DNA from: Streptomyces sp. NBS 14/10
Lineage (GTDB): Bacteria; Actinomycetota; Actinomycetes; Streptomycetales; Streptomycetaceae
DNA length: 64,000 nt
Reading direction: 5' to 3'
NCBI RefSeq assembly: GCF_002224125.1
Contig: NZ_NCSM01000014.1
Coordinates: 116,779-180,778, forward strand
Shown here: positions 8,017 to 16,370 of the stretch, in pieces
Layout: each line of letters opens with the position of its first letter
How positions within the stretch are numbered: position 1 is the stretch's first letter
Translations under genes and position numbers: made by a program
The notes under the pieces: generated by a model
Databases searched by the model: none
What the model saw: only the letters and a program-made list of their open reading frames with translations
What the model was told of the DNA's origin: nothing

Positions 8017-8544
8017 GTGACTGTGACGCCCGTAGATGTGTTGATCCGCCGGGTGCACCCCGAGGTGCCGATCCCGGCGTACGCCCATCCCGGCGACGCC
8101 GGCGCCGACCTCGTCACCACCGAGGCGGCCGAGCTCGCCCCCGGTGAGCGCGCGGTACTGCCGACCGGAGTGTCTATCGCGCTCCCGGACGGGTATGCCG
8201 CCTTCGTGCATCCGAGGTCCGGACTCGCCGCCCGCTGTGGGGTCGCCATGGTGAATGCGCCCGGGACCATCGATGCCGGGTACCGTGGAGAAATCAAGGT
8301 GATCGTGGTCAACCTGGATCCACGCGAGAGTGTGCGGTTCGAGCGCTACGACCGGGTCGCCCAACTGATCGTCCAGCAGGTCGAGAAGGTGCGCTTCCAC
8401 GAGGTGGCGGAGCTTCCCGGTTCGGCGCGGGCCGACGGGGGCTTCGGGTCCACCGGCGGTCATGCCGCAGTGGACGGTTCAACGGGCAGGGCAACGGGTG
8501 GGAATAGGTACGCTTCGGTCGGTTCCGACCGGGAAGGACGATGA
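8017..8544 (+). CDS. dut: Deoxyuridine 5'-triphosphate nucleotidohydrolase (dUTPase)
   Basis: 175 aa. It hydrolyses dUTP to dUMP and PPi, preventing uracil in DNA and feeding dTMP synthesis; the family is a cytoplasmic homotrimer. Visible motifs: 1 (HPGDAGADL), 2 (HPRSGLAAR), 3 (NAPGTIDAGYRGEIKV, with the catalytic Asp and Tyr), 4 (RVAQLIVQQVEKV) and 5 (ADGGFGSTGG, the P-loop-like flexible C-terminus). The tail beyond motif 5 is about 20 residues longer than usual. GTG 8017 has GAAGGGGA at good spacing. The next gene starts 1 bp after the stop. Confidence 0.95.
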   Translation: MTVTPVDVLIRRVHPEVPIPAYAHPGDAGADLVTTEAAELAPGERAVLPTGVSIALPDGYAAFVHPRSGLAARCGVAMVNAPGTIDAGYRGEIKVIVVNLDPRESVRFERYDRVAQLIVQQVEKVRFHEVAELPGSARADGGFGSTGGHAAVDGSTGRATGGNRYASVGSDREGR

Positions 8545-8545
8545 C

Positions 8546-9340
8546 GTGTTCGGACGTCGCCGCAAGCGCAGCAAGGAGGACGTCGAGCCGCTCGACGTGG
8601 CCTCCGAGGAGTTGGCCGAGAACGGCGAAGACGCCGAGGACGCGGGTGCTGCCGCGGACCCCGAGGAGGACGCTGCCGCCGAGCGGGTGAGCCTGCCCCC
8701 GGCGCCGCGCCCCGAAGGGCCGTGGGACGTGTCCGAGGTGCGTCAGCCCGGCGAGGGCCGAGTGGACCTGGGCGGCCTGTTCGTGCCCGGTGTCGAGGGC
8801 ATGGAGCTGCGGGTGGAGGTCGCGGGTGACGCGATCGTCGCCGCGACCGTGGTGCTGCGGGACAGCGCCGTCCAGCTCCAGGGGTTCGCCGCGCCCAAGA
8901 AGGAAGGCATCTGGGGCGAGGTGCGCGACGAGATCGCCACCGGCATCACTCAGCAGGGCGGGGTCGTCGACGAGGTCGAGGGCCCGCTCGGCTGGGAGCT
9001 GCGCGCCCAGGTGCCGGTGCAGCTGCCGGACGGCAAGAACGGCGTGCAGGTGGTCCGCTTCGTCGGTGTGGACGGGCCGCGCTGGTTCCTGCGCGGGGTG
9101 ATCTCCGGGCAGGGCGCGGTGCAGCCCGAGACCGGCAGCCTGCTGGAAGCGATCTTCCGGGACACGGTCGTGGTGCGCGGCGAGGGCCCGATGGCCCCGC
9201 GCGACCCGATCGTCCTCAAGCTGCCGGACGATGCGCAGATGGTGCCCGACGGGGTGCAGCAGGAGGAGGCGCAGGGCTCGCGGTTCGCGGGCGGCGCCGA
9301 TCGGCTGCAGCGCGGGCCGGAGATCAGCGAGGTGCGCTGA
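8546..9340 (+). CDS. DUF3710 domain protein
   Basis: 264 aa. After MFGRRRKRSKED comes a strongly acidic low-complexity stretch (about 10-45), then a beta-rich DUF3710 domain (GRVDLGGLFVPGVEGMELRVEV ... GWELRAQVPVQLPDGKNGVQVVRFVGVDGPRWFLRGVISGQGA). Its function is unknown; the mycobacterial homologue (Rv2696c, from memory) also lies next to dut. The GTG start is 1 bp after the dut stop and its GGAAGG site is inside dut, so the two are translationally linked. A strong hairpin follows. Confidence 0.88.
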   Translation: MFGRRRKRSKEDVEPLDVASEELAENGEDAEDAGAAADPEEDAAAERVSLPPAPRPEGPWDVSEVRQPGEGRVDLGGLFVPGVEGMELRVEVAGDAIVAATVVLRDSAVQLQGFAAPKKEGIWGEVRDEIATGITQQGGVVDEVEGPLGWELRAQVPVQLPDGKNGVQVVRFVGVDGPRWFLRGVISGQGAVQPETGSLLEAIFRDTVVVRGEGPMAPRDPIVLKLPDDAQMVPDGVQQEEAQGSRFAGGADRLQRGPEISEVR

Positions 9341-9381
9341 GCGCACGCGCTCTGCGCGCCGGCGCTGTCGCCGGCCGAGTC

Positions 9382-9416
9382 CGAGGGGCCCGGGAGCCAG
9401 TCTCCCGGGCCCCTCG
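9382..9416 (+). terminator. Strong hairpin terminator after dut-DUF3710
   Basis: A perfect 15-bp stem (9382-9396 with 9402-9416, core GGGGCCCGGGAG) with a 5-nt loop starts 41 bp after the DUF3710 stop. There is no T tract, but the stem is almost entirely G/C. Confidence 0.8.
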
Positions 9417-9657
9417 GGCTTTCCGGACGCCGCTCCTGGCGGCCGCTCTTTCCGCTCTTTCGGTAGCTCTTTCCGCTTTTTCCGGGGCTGCTTTGCGGGG
9501 GCGGCTTTGCCGGGGCGGATTTTTTCTTGAGGCACATTGAACACAGCTGTCACCCGGCCCGTACTGATGGGCGCGAGACCTTGCGCGACCCGGAGCAGGG
9601 GCAGGACGGGGCGCCACCAGTAGACCGTTGCTGTTTGTGACCTCACGAGGTGATCAG

Positions 9658-10557
9658 ATGTCCCGTGGCCTTCCGTTACTGCACCGTCGGCGCGTCCTGG
9701 TTTTCGGTGCCATCGGCGGTGTTACCTGCGCGGCTGTCGCGGTGGGAGCCGCCATGGCCGGGCAGGACGGCTCGGGATCGAGCAGCGATGCGAGCACCAA
9801 AGCGGCGTCCACCATCAGCTGCCCCGATGTGACGGGCTCCCTGCCCGAGATCCCCGCCAAGGCCAAGGCGGAGGTGGACCGCAACCTGGCACTGCTCCAG
9901 ACGCAGATCGACGAGGCCAACAAGCGACTGGTCTCGTCCGCGGGCGAGGGTGGCCCGAACTTCGTCCAGAACGCGATCCTCGGCCCGCTGGCGGACAAGC
10001 GGAAGTCCACCCTGGACCGGATCGCGATCTCCATCGGCCGCCAGGCCGAGAAGCCACAGGGCCTCGACGCGCTCGCCGAGTGCTCCCTGGGCGGTGACGC
10101 GGGCGCCGGCCAGGGCGGCGCCGGACAGGGCTCCGACGCGGGCTCAGGCGGCGCGGCGGAGCCCCCCGCGACTGCTCCGGGCACGGCCGAGCCCACGGAT
10201 CCGGGCTCCGGGGCGGAGGACGGCGCGGGCTCGGACGCCGGGGCCGACACCGGCACCGGGCAGTCGATCAGCTGCCCGGACGTCGCTTCCAAGGTCGGCG
10301 CGGTGCCGGCCGCCGCCCAGGCGGAGGTGGACCGCAACATCACGCTGCTGCAGACGCAGATCGACGAGGCCAACAAGCGGCTGGCCTCGTCCGTGGGCCA
10401 GGGTGGCCCGAACTTCGTCCAGAACGCGATCCTCGGCCCGCTGAAGGACAAGCGCACCTCCACCATCGACCGCATCCGCATCTCGATCTCCCGCCAGGGC
10501 GCGACCGCCCCCTCTGGTCTTGACGCCCTGGCGGGCTGCTCGCTGGCATCCGGCTGA
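9658..10557 (+). CDS. Secreted protein with two near-identical tandem domains
   Basis: 299 aa. It has a Tat/Sec-like signal with LHRRRVLVFGAIGGVTCAAVAVGAAMAG (about 8-35), then a domain of about 93 aa (ISCPDVTGSLPEIPAKAKAEVDRN ... LDALAECSL), a Gly/Ala/Ser/Pro/Asp-rich linker of about 58 aa, and a second copy of the domain (ISCPDVASKVGAVPAAAQAEVDRN ... LDALAGCSL). Each copy has one Cys near each end and a shared core TQIDEANKRL ... GGPNFVQNAILGPL. The core is also almost identical at DNA level. No known domain was recognised. Start ATG 9658 follows GAGGTGATCAG. A strong terminator isolates it from kdpD. Confidence 0.85.
   Translation: MSRGLPLLHRRRVLVFGAIGGVTCAAVAVGAAMAGQDGSGSSSDASTKAASTISCPDVTGSLPEIPAKAKAEVDRNLALLQTQIDEANKRLVSSAGEGGPNFVQNAILGPLADKRKSTLDRIAISIGRQAEKPQGLDALAECSLGGDAGAGQGGAGQGSDAGSGGAAEPPATAPGTAEPTDPGSGAEDGAGSDAGADTGTGQSISCPDVASKVGAVPAAAQAEVDRNITLLQTQIDEANKRLASSVGQGGPNFVQNAILGPLKDKRTSTIDRIRISISRQGATAPSGLDALAGCSLASG
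9814..10548 (+). repeat. Intragenic direct duplication (about 280 bp, two copies)
   Basis: Copy 1 runs from about 9814 to 10092 and copy 2 from about 10267 to 10548, inside the secreted protein gene. Long blocks are the same in both, including the stretch coding TQIDEANKR and the one coding GGPNFVQNAILGPL. This points to a recent duplication or ongoing gene conversion. Confidence 0.8.
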
Positions 10558-10593
10558 TCCAGGTCGTCGGCAAGGCCTGACGCCAGCGGCGTC

Positions 10594-10637
10594 GGTGGGC
10601 CGCACTCCTTCCCTCGGAGTGCGGCCCACCGGCTTTT
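10594..10637 (+). terminator. Intrinsic terminator with T tract
   Basis: A perfect 15-bp stem (10594-10608 with 10616-10630, GGTGGGCCGCACTCC) with a 7-nt loop is followed by GGCTTTTT. This is the clearest rho-independent terminator in the window and separates the secreted protein gene from kdpD. Confidence 0.9.
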
Positions 10638-10771
10638 TGCTGCGCGGGCCAGGGGGGCGTAAAAGAAGCGTCAAGAGCGTGGTCACAGCCGTCAGAGAGC
10701 CGTCAACGGCGATCGCAAGCGGCCGGACGGCAGGTTTCCTCAAGAAAACGCCCAACGGGGAAAATGAGACC

Positions 10772-13345
10772 ATGGGACGCGGGAAACTTCGTATCTACCT
10801 CGGCGCGGCGCCGGGCGTCGGCAAGACGTACGCCATGCTGTCCGAGGGACACCGGCGGGTCGAGCGGGGCACCGACCTCGTCGTCGGATTCGTCGAGCAC
10901 CACGGCAGGCCGCGCACCCAGGTGATGCTTCGCGGCCTCGAGGAGGTGCCCCGCCGGGAGATGGAGTACCGCGGGGCCCGGTTCACGGAGATGGACGTGG
11001 ACGCGGTCCTGGCCCGCCGCCCCGCCGTCGTCCTTGTCGACGAGCTCGCCCACACCAACGTCCCCGGCTGCCGGAACGCCAAGCGCTGGCAGGACGTCGA
11101 GGAGCTGCTGCGGGCGGGTATCGATGTCGTTTCCAACCTCAACATCCAGCACCTGGAGTCGCTGGGCGACGTGGTGGAGTCGATAACCGGGGTACGGCAG
11201 CGGGAGACCGTGCCCGACGAGGTCGTCCGCCGCGCCGACCAGATCGAGCTGGTCGACATGTCGCCCCAGGCGCTGCGCCGCCGGATGGCGCACGGCAACA
11301 TCTACAAACCGGACAAGGTCGACGCCGCGCTCTCGAACTACTTCCGGCCCGGCAACCTCACCGCGCTGCGCGAGCTGGCCCTGCTGTGGACGGCGGACCG
11401 GGTCGACGAATACCTCCAGCAGTACCGCTCCGAGCACAGCATCCGCTCCACCTGGCAGGCCCGCGAGCGCATCGTCGTCGGCATCACCGGCGGCCCCGAG
11501 GGGCGCACCCTGATCCGCCGCGCCGCCCGGATGGCGGCCAAGGGCTCAGGCAGCGAGGTCCTGGCCGTCTACGTCGCCCGCAGCGACGGCCTGACCTCGG
11601 CATCGCCCAAGGAGCTAGCTCTCCAGCGCACCCTCGTCGAGGACCTGGGCGGCACCTTCCACCACGTCATCGGGGAGGACATCCCCCGCGCCCTGCTGGA
11701 CTTCGCGCGCGGGGTCAACGCCACCCAGATCGTGCTCGGCTCCAGCCGCCGCAAGACCTGGCAGTACATCTTCGGGCCCGGTGTGGGCGCCACGGTCGCC
11801 CGCGACTCCGGGCCCGACCTCGACGTCCACATCGTCACCCACGACGAGGTCGCCAGGGGCCGCGGTCTGCCGGTCGCGCGCGGTGCCCGGCTCGGCCGCA
11901 CCCGGCTGATCGCGGGCTGGCTGACCGGGGTCGCCGGACCGGTGCTGCTCACCCTGCTGCTGACCCACTCGGGCGGCGCGCTGGCCACCGACGGCGGACC
12001 GGGCTTCGCCAACGAGGTGCTGCTGTTCCTGTTCCTCACCGTGGTCGCGGCGCTGCTCGGCGGGCTGCTGCCGGCCCTCGCCTCGGCGGCCGTCGGCTCG
12101 CTGCTGCTGAACTACTACTTCACCCCGCCCACCCACACCCTCACCATCGCCGACCCCCAGAACATCCTCGCCATCGCGGTCTTCGTGGCCGTGGCCGTCT
12201 GTGTGGCCTCCGTCGTGGACCTCGCCGCGCGCCGCACCCACCAGGCCGCCCGGCTGCGCGCCGAATCCGAGGTGCTGTCCTTCCTCGCCGGCAGCGTGCT
12301 GCGCGGCGAGACCAGCCTGGAGGCGCTTTTGGAGCGGGTCCGCGAGACCTTCGGCATGGACTCGGTGGCGCTGCTGGAGCGGGAGAGCGACGTCGCCCCC
12401 TGGACCTGCGCGGGCAGCGTCGGCGGCAACGGGGGAGCGCCGCTGCCCGAGCGGCCCGAGGACGCGGACGTCGACATGCCGGTCGGCGACCACATGGCGC
12501 TCGCGCTCTCCGGCCGGGTGCTGCCCGCCGAGGACCGCCGGGTGCTCGCCGCCTTCGCCGCCCAGGCCGCCGTGGTCCTGGACCGGCAGCGGCTGGCCCT
12601 GGAGGCCGAGCGGGCCCGGGACCTGGCCGAGGGCAACCGCACCCGCACCGCGCTGCTGGCCGCCGTCAGCCACGATCTGCGCACCCCTCTCGCGGCCATC
12701 AAGGCGGCCGTGTCCTCGCTGCGCTCCGACGACGTCGCCTGGTCGCCCGAGGACGAGGCCGAGCTCCTGGAGGGCATCGAGAACGGCGCCGACCGCCTCG
12801 ACCACCTGGTCGGCAACCTCCTCGACATGTCCCGGCTGCAGACCGGCACCGTCACGCCGCTGATCCGCGAGATCGACCTCGACGAGGTGGTCCCGATGGC
12901 CCTGGTCGGCGTCCCGGAGACCTGCGTCAGCCTCGAGATCCCCGAGGAGCTTCCGATGGTCGCGGTCGACCCCGGCCTGCTGGAGCGCAGCGTCGCCAAC
13001 ATCGTGGAGAACGCCGTGAAGTACAGCCCGGACGGCCTGCCCGTCCTGGTGTCCGCCAGCGCCCTGGGCGACCGCGTCGAGCTGCGGGTCGCCGACGGCG
13101 GCCCTGGCGTCCCCGACAGCGCCAAGGACCGCATCTTCGAGCCGTTCCAGCGGTACGGAGACGCCCCGCGCGGCGCGGGGGTCGGCCTCGGGCTCGCGGT
13201 CGCCCGCGGCTTCGTGGAGGCGATGGGCGGCCGGCTGGCCGCCGAGGACACGCCCGGCGGCGGGATGACCATGGTGCTCACCCTGCGGGCCGCCGCCGGC
13301 CGTGAGCCGGTCAGCTCCCCGCTGCCCGCCCAGGTCACCTCGTGA
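10772..13345 (+). CDS. kdpD: Sensor histidine kinase KdpD
   Basis: 857 aa. The order is an N-terminal KdpD domain with Walker A (GAAPGVGKT, residues 11-19) and VDELAHTNVPG, a Usp-like domain (about 235-365), four TM helices of the DUF4118 type (about 395-510), a GAF-like region, HisKA with His634 (AAVSHDLRTPLAAIK) and an ATPase domain (NIVENAVKYSPDG, GVGLGLAVARGFVEAMGG). In the family, KdpD responds to low K+ or osmotic stress and phosphorylates KdpE. ATG 10772 is where the KdpD fold begins; an in-frame extension to 10520 has no family support. No kdpFABC genes are in this window. Confidence 0.95.
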   Translation: MGRGKLRIYLGAAPGVGKTYAMLSEGHRRVERGTDLVVGFVEHHGRPRTQVMLRGLEEVPRREMEYRGARFTEMDVDAVLARRPAVVLVDELAHTNVPGCRNAKRWQDVEELLRAGIDVVSNLNIQHLESLGDVVESITGVRQRETVPDEVVRRADQIELVDMSPQALRRRMAHGNIYKPDKVDAALSNYFRPGNLTALRELALLWTADRVDEYLQQYRSEHSIRSTWQARERIVVGITGGPEGRTLIRRAARMAAKGSGSEVLAVYVARSDGLTSASPKELALQRTLVEDLGGTFHHVIGEDIPRALLDFARGVNATQIVLGSSRRKTWQYIFGPGVGATVARDSGPDLDVHIVTHDEVARGRGLPVARGARLGRTRLIAGWLTGVAGPVLLTLLLTHSGGALATDGGPGFANEVLLFLFLTVVAALLGGLLPALASAAVGSLLLNYYFTPPTHTLTIADPQNILAIAVFVAVAVCVASVVDLAARRTHQAARLRAESEVLSFLAGSVLRGETSLEALLERVRETFGMDSVALLERESDVAPWTCAGSVGGNGGAPLPERPEDADVDMPVGDHMALALSGRVLPAEDRRVLAAFAAQAAVVLDRQRLALEAERARDLAEGNRTRTALLAAVSHDLRTPLAAIKAAVSSLRSDDVAWSPEDEAELLEGIENGADRLDHLVGNLLDMSRLQTGTVTPLIREIDLDEVVPMALVGVPETCVSLEIPEELPMVAVDPGLLERSVANIVENAVKYSPDGLPVLVSASALGDRVELRVADGGPGVPDSAKDRIFEPFQRYGDAPRGAGVGLGLAVARGFVEAMGGRLAAEDTPGGGMTMVLTLRAAAGREPVSSPLPAQVTS

Positions 13346-13389
13346 TCAGCGACCATGGACCAGACACAAGCGAAAGGGCAGGCCGTCAG

Positions 13390-14073
13390 ATGAACCGGGT
13401 GCTCGTGGTGGACGACGAGCCGCAGATCGTGCGCGCGCTCGTGATCAACCTGAAGGCGCGCAAATACGAGGTCGACGCCGCCTCCGACGGCGCCACCGCC
13501 CTGCGGCTCGCCGCCACCCGCCACCCCGATGTGGTCGTACTCGACCTGGGCCTGCCCGATATGGACGGCGTCGAGGTGATCAAGGGGCTGCGCGGCTGGA
13601 CCCGGGTCCCGATCCTCGTCCTCTCGGCCCGCCAGACCTCGGACGAGAAGGTCGAGGCTCTCGACGCCGGGGCCGACGACTACGTCACCAAGCCCTTCGG
13701 CATGGACGAGCTGCTGGCCCGGCTGCGCGCCGCCGTCCGCCGCGCCGAGCCCGTCGGGGCGGCCGACGGCGGCGCGGTCGTGGAGACCGAGGGGTTTACG
13801 GTCGACCTGGCCGCCAAGAAGGTCAACCGCGGCGGCGTGGACGTCCGGTTGACGCCCACCGAATGGCATCTGCTGGAGGTCCTGGTCCGCAACACGGGCC
13901 GGCTGGTCAGCCAGAAGCAGCTGCTGCAGGAGGTCTGGGGGCCCTCGTACGGCACCGAGACCAACTATCTGCGGGTCTACATGGCCCAGCTGCGCCGCAA
14001 GCTGGAGGCCGACCCCTCGCATCCGCGCCACTTCGTCACCGAGCCGGGCATGGGCTACCGCTTCGAGCGCTGA
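13390..14073 (+). CDS. kdpE: Response regulator KdpE
   Basis: 227 aa, OmpR class. The receiver has D8/D9, phospho-acceptor Asp52 (VVVLDLGLPDMDG) and DDYVTKPFG; the winged helix (about 130-227) ends LRRKLEADPSHPRHFVTEPGMGYRFER. A GTG at 13342 would overlap the kdpD stop by 4 bp, but ATG 13390 gives the canonical N-terminus. It is the cognate regulator of KdpD by position. Its classic target, kdpFABC, is not adjacent, so it acts on a distant operon or on local K+ genes. Confidence 0.93.
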   Translation: MNRVLVVDDEPQIVRALVINLKARKYEVDAASDGATALRLAATRHPDVVVLDLGLPDMDGVEVIKGLRGWTRVPILVLSARQTSDEKVEALDAGADDYVTKPFGMDELLARLRAAVRRAEPVGAADGGAVVETEGFTVDLAAKKVNRGGVDVRLTPTEWHLLEVLVRNTGRLVSQKQLLQEVWGPSYGTETNYLRVYMAQLRRKLEADPSHPRHFVTEPGMGYRFER

Positions 14074-14161
14074 GCGCCGCTTGGAGCGCTGAGCGCCGGT
14101 TCGGGCGCTGGGCGCCGGTTCGGGCGGCGACCCCGTGAGGGCTCCCCGGTACGCTGGCCGT

Positions 14162-14572
14162 ATGAGTGCCGTAGACGAGCCCCCTGGCAAATCCGATAAG
14201 CCGGCCGGCCGATTCCGGAGGATGCTGGACCGGCTGTCGAGCTCCCAGGAGGAGCTTCACTCCGCGGAACTGCAGCAGGACGCCGAGGCCGCCGGCTGCA
14301 CCAAGATCGGCGATTGCGGCGACCGGCAGATAGTCAAGGTGACCGGTACACTGCGCACCGTCACGCTGCGGCCGCGGGCCGGGGTGCCGGCCCTGGAGGC
14401 GGAGCTCTTCGACGGCACCGCCGCTCTGGACGTGGTGTGGCTTGGCCGGCGCTCCATCCTCGGGATCGAGCCGGGCCGCAAGCTGATCGCCACCGGCCGG
14501 ATCTCCATGAGCCACGGACGCCGGGTGCTGTTCAACCCCAAGTACGAACTCCGACCGCTCGGACAGGAATAG
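14162..14572 (+). CDS. OB-fold nucleic-acid-binding protein
   Basis: 136 aa. After a polar N-terminus (about 1-40) comes an OB-fold-like beta region (VKVTGTLRTVTLRPRAGVPALEAELFDGTAALDVVWLGRRSILGIEPGRKLIATGRISMSHGRRVLFNPKYEL), similar to RecG/AspRS-type anticodon-binding folds. The mycobacterial counterpart is Rv2694c (from memory), also next to a DUF3159 gene. The cellular role is unknown. The next gene starts 3 bp after its stop, so they form an operon. Confidence 0.85.
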   Translation: MSAVDEPPGKSDKPAGRFRRMLDRLSSSQEELHSAELQQDAEAAGCTKIGDCGDRQIVKVTGTLRTVTLRPRAGVPALEAELFDGTAALDVVWLGRRSILGIEPGRKLIATGRISMSHGRRVLFNPKYELRPLGQE

Positions 14573-14575
14573 CCG

Positions 14576-15424
14576 GTGACGAGAGACGACGAGCCGACGG
14601 CGACCGAAGAGGATTCCGCGGCCGCCGCGCGGAGCAGAGCGGCGGCGGACACCGCGCTCCTGGAGGCGTTTGGCGGGGTACGGGGCATGGTGGACACCAC
14701 CGTTCCCGGGCTGGTCTTCGTCCTGTTCTACACGATCAAGCGCGATATCCACCTCGCGGCCCTGGCGTCGCTGGGGCTCACGGTGCTCCTCGCGCTGGCC
14801 CGGCTGATCCGCAAGGAGACCCTGAAGCACGCCTTCAGCGGGGTCTTCGGGGTCGCCTTCGGCGCGATCTTCGCGATGATGTCCGGCGACGCGAAGAACT
14901 TCTATCTGCCGGGCATGCTCTACACCCTGGGCCTGGCCGTCGCCTACGTGCTCTCGGCGATCTTCCGCTATCCGCTGATCGGCGTGCTGCTCGGGCCGAT
15001 GCTCAAGGAGAACCTCTCCTGGCGCACCCGCAACCCCGGCCGGTTCCGCGCGTACACCAAGTCCACCTGGGCCTGGGGGCTGATCCTGCTCGCCAAGTCG
15101 GCGATCCTCTTCCCGCTGTACTGGTGGGGCGACGCCACCCAGCTCGGCTGGGTCAAGGTCGCGCTCGGCATTCCGCCGTTCCTGCTGGCCGTCTATCTGA
15201 CGTGGATATTCCTGGCCAAGGCGCCGCCGCCGATCGACGTCATCGCGGAGATGGAGGCGGAGGAGAAGGCGGAGCAGGAGCGGGAGCGGGCGAAGGCCGC
15301 CGAGGCCGAGGCGCAGGCCCAGGCCCAGAAGATCGGCGATCCGCTGCTGGCGGAGTGGACCGACCAGATCGTCAGCGAGGCCCAGCAGGAGTCCGCGGAC
15401 CGGCGCTATCCGCCGCGCCCCTGA
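14576..15424 (+). CDS. DUF3159 membrane protein
   Basis: 282 aa. The Ala-rich N-terminus is followed by about six TM helices between residues 40 and 220 (TTVPGLVFVLFYTIKRDIHLAALASLGLTVLLALARLIRK ... YLTWIFLAKAPPP) and a charged, coiled-coil-prone C-terminal tail (EAEEKAEQERERAKAAEAEAQAQAQK). It matches DUF3159 (Rv2693c-like, from memory). Its steady position beside TrkA-type genes and a KimA-like importer suggests a link to ion homeostasis, which is inference. GTG start 3 bp after the OB-fold gene. Confidence 0.88.
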   Translation: MTRDDEPTATEEDSAAAARSRAAADTALLEAFGGVRGMVDTTVPGLVFVLFYTIKRDIHLAALASLGLTVLLALARLIRKETLKHAFSGVFGVAFGAIFAMMSGDAKNFYLPGMLYTLGLAVAYVLSAIFRYPLIGVLLGPMLKENLSWRTRNPGRFRAYTKSTWAWGLILLAKSAILFPLYWWGDATQLGWVKVALGIPPFLLAVYLTWIFLAKAPPPIDVIAEMEAEEKAEQERERAKAAEAEAQAQAQKIGDPLLAEWTDQIVSEAQQESADRRYPPRP

Positions 15425-15465
15425 GAGAACCCTCAGAGGCCTCTGCGAGACCTCTGAGAGACCGA

Positions 15466-15506
15466 AAAGCGCCGGGCGGGCCGGATGGTGGCCCGCCCGG
15501 CGCTTT
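15466..15506. terminator. Bidirectional terminator
   Basis: A perfect 17-bp stem (15466-15482 with 15490-15506, beginning AAAGCGCCGGG and ending CGGCGCTTT) with a 7-nt loop lies between the convergent DUF3159 and TrkA genes. The A/T ends give each strand a short T run. Confidence 0.85.
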
Positions 15507-15553
15507 GTGTCGCGTACGGGCGTCAGGAGGGTCGTACGGGCGCCAGGAGAGCG

Positions 15554-16228
15554 CTAGGGGGCGTCCGCGCGCTGGACGGACAGCAGTTCCTCCAGCTGCT
15601 CCTCGCGGGCCTGGGCCGCGACGAACAGCAGCTCGTCGCCCGCCTCCAGGACGTCGTCCTTGCTCGGCGTCAGGACGCGGGTGCCGCGGATGATGGTGAC
15701 CAGCGAGGTGTCCTCCGGCCACTCCACGTCCCCGACCCGGGTGCCGGCCAGCGCCGCCTCCGGCGGCAGCGTCAGCTCCACCAGGTTGGCATCGCCGTGG
15801 CTGAAGCGCAGCAGCCGCACCAGGTCGCCGACGCTCACCGCCTCCTCGACCAGCGCCGACATCAGCCGTGGCGTGGAGACCGCGACATCGACGCCCCACG
15901 CCTCGTTGAACAGCCATTCATTCTTGGGGTTGTTGACCCGGGCGACCACCCTCGGCACCCCGTACTCGGTCTTCGCGAGCAGCGAGACAACCAGGTTGAC
16001 CTTGTCGTCACCGGTCGCCGCGATCGCCACGTTGCAGCGCTGCAGCGCGGCCTCGTCCAGCGAGGTGATCTCGCAGGCGTCGGCGAGCAGCCACTCGGCC
16101 TGCGGCACCCGCTCCACGGAGATGGCCGTCGGCGCCTTGTCGATGAGCAGCACTTCGTGCCCGTTCTCCAGCAGCTCGCTCGCGATGGAACGCCCCACGG
16201 CGCCCGCTCCAGCGATGGCAACCCTCAC
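15554..16228 (-). CDS. TrkA-family K+ regulatory protein (RCK; CeoC-like)
   Basis: 224 aa. The N-terminal Rossmann fold, MRVAIAGAGAVGRSIASELLENGHEVLLID, has the GxGxxG nucleotide motif; a TrkA-C domain follows from about residue 140 (VELTLPPEAALAGTRVGDVEWPEDTSLVTIIRG). Such RCK proteins bind NAD(H)/ATP and gate K+ channels or transporters from the cytoplasm. GTG start with GAGGAGG; it lies downstream of a second RCK gene on the same strand. The pair corresponds to mycobacterial CeoC/CeoB. No TrkH/TrkG membrane subunit is present in the window. Confidence 0.9.
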   Translation of the reverse strand: MRVAIAGAGAVGRSIASELLENGHEVLLIDKAPTAISVERVPQAEWLLADACEITSLDEAALQRCNVAIAATGDDKVNLVVSLLAKTEYGVPRVVARVNNPKNEWLFNEAWGVDVAVSTPRLMSALVEEAVSVGDLVRLLRFSHGDANLVELTLPPEAALAGTRVGDVEWPEDTSLVTIIRGTRVLTPSKDDVLEAGDELLFVAAQAREEQLEELLSVQRADAP

Positions 16229-16237
16229 AGCGCCTCC

Positions 16238-16264
16238 TCGTTCGCCCCGCCGCGCCAGCGGCTG
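16238..16264 (-). repeat. 27-nt repeat copy directly upstream of the TrkA (CeoC-like) gene
   Basis: Exact inverted copy of 7980-8006. On the minus strand it ends one base before the Shine-Dalgarno GAGG of this gene, the same position relative to the start as in dut. Confidence 0.7.
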
Positions 16265-16370
16265 ATGTCACTGTCGCACGCACGGCGCAGAGGTGCGGCT
16301 TTCGCTTTCGGCTGCGGCCCAGCTGCCGTGCACCGTGCTCCCCCAGCTACCGCTGGGAGGTGCCCCCTGC

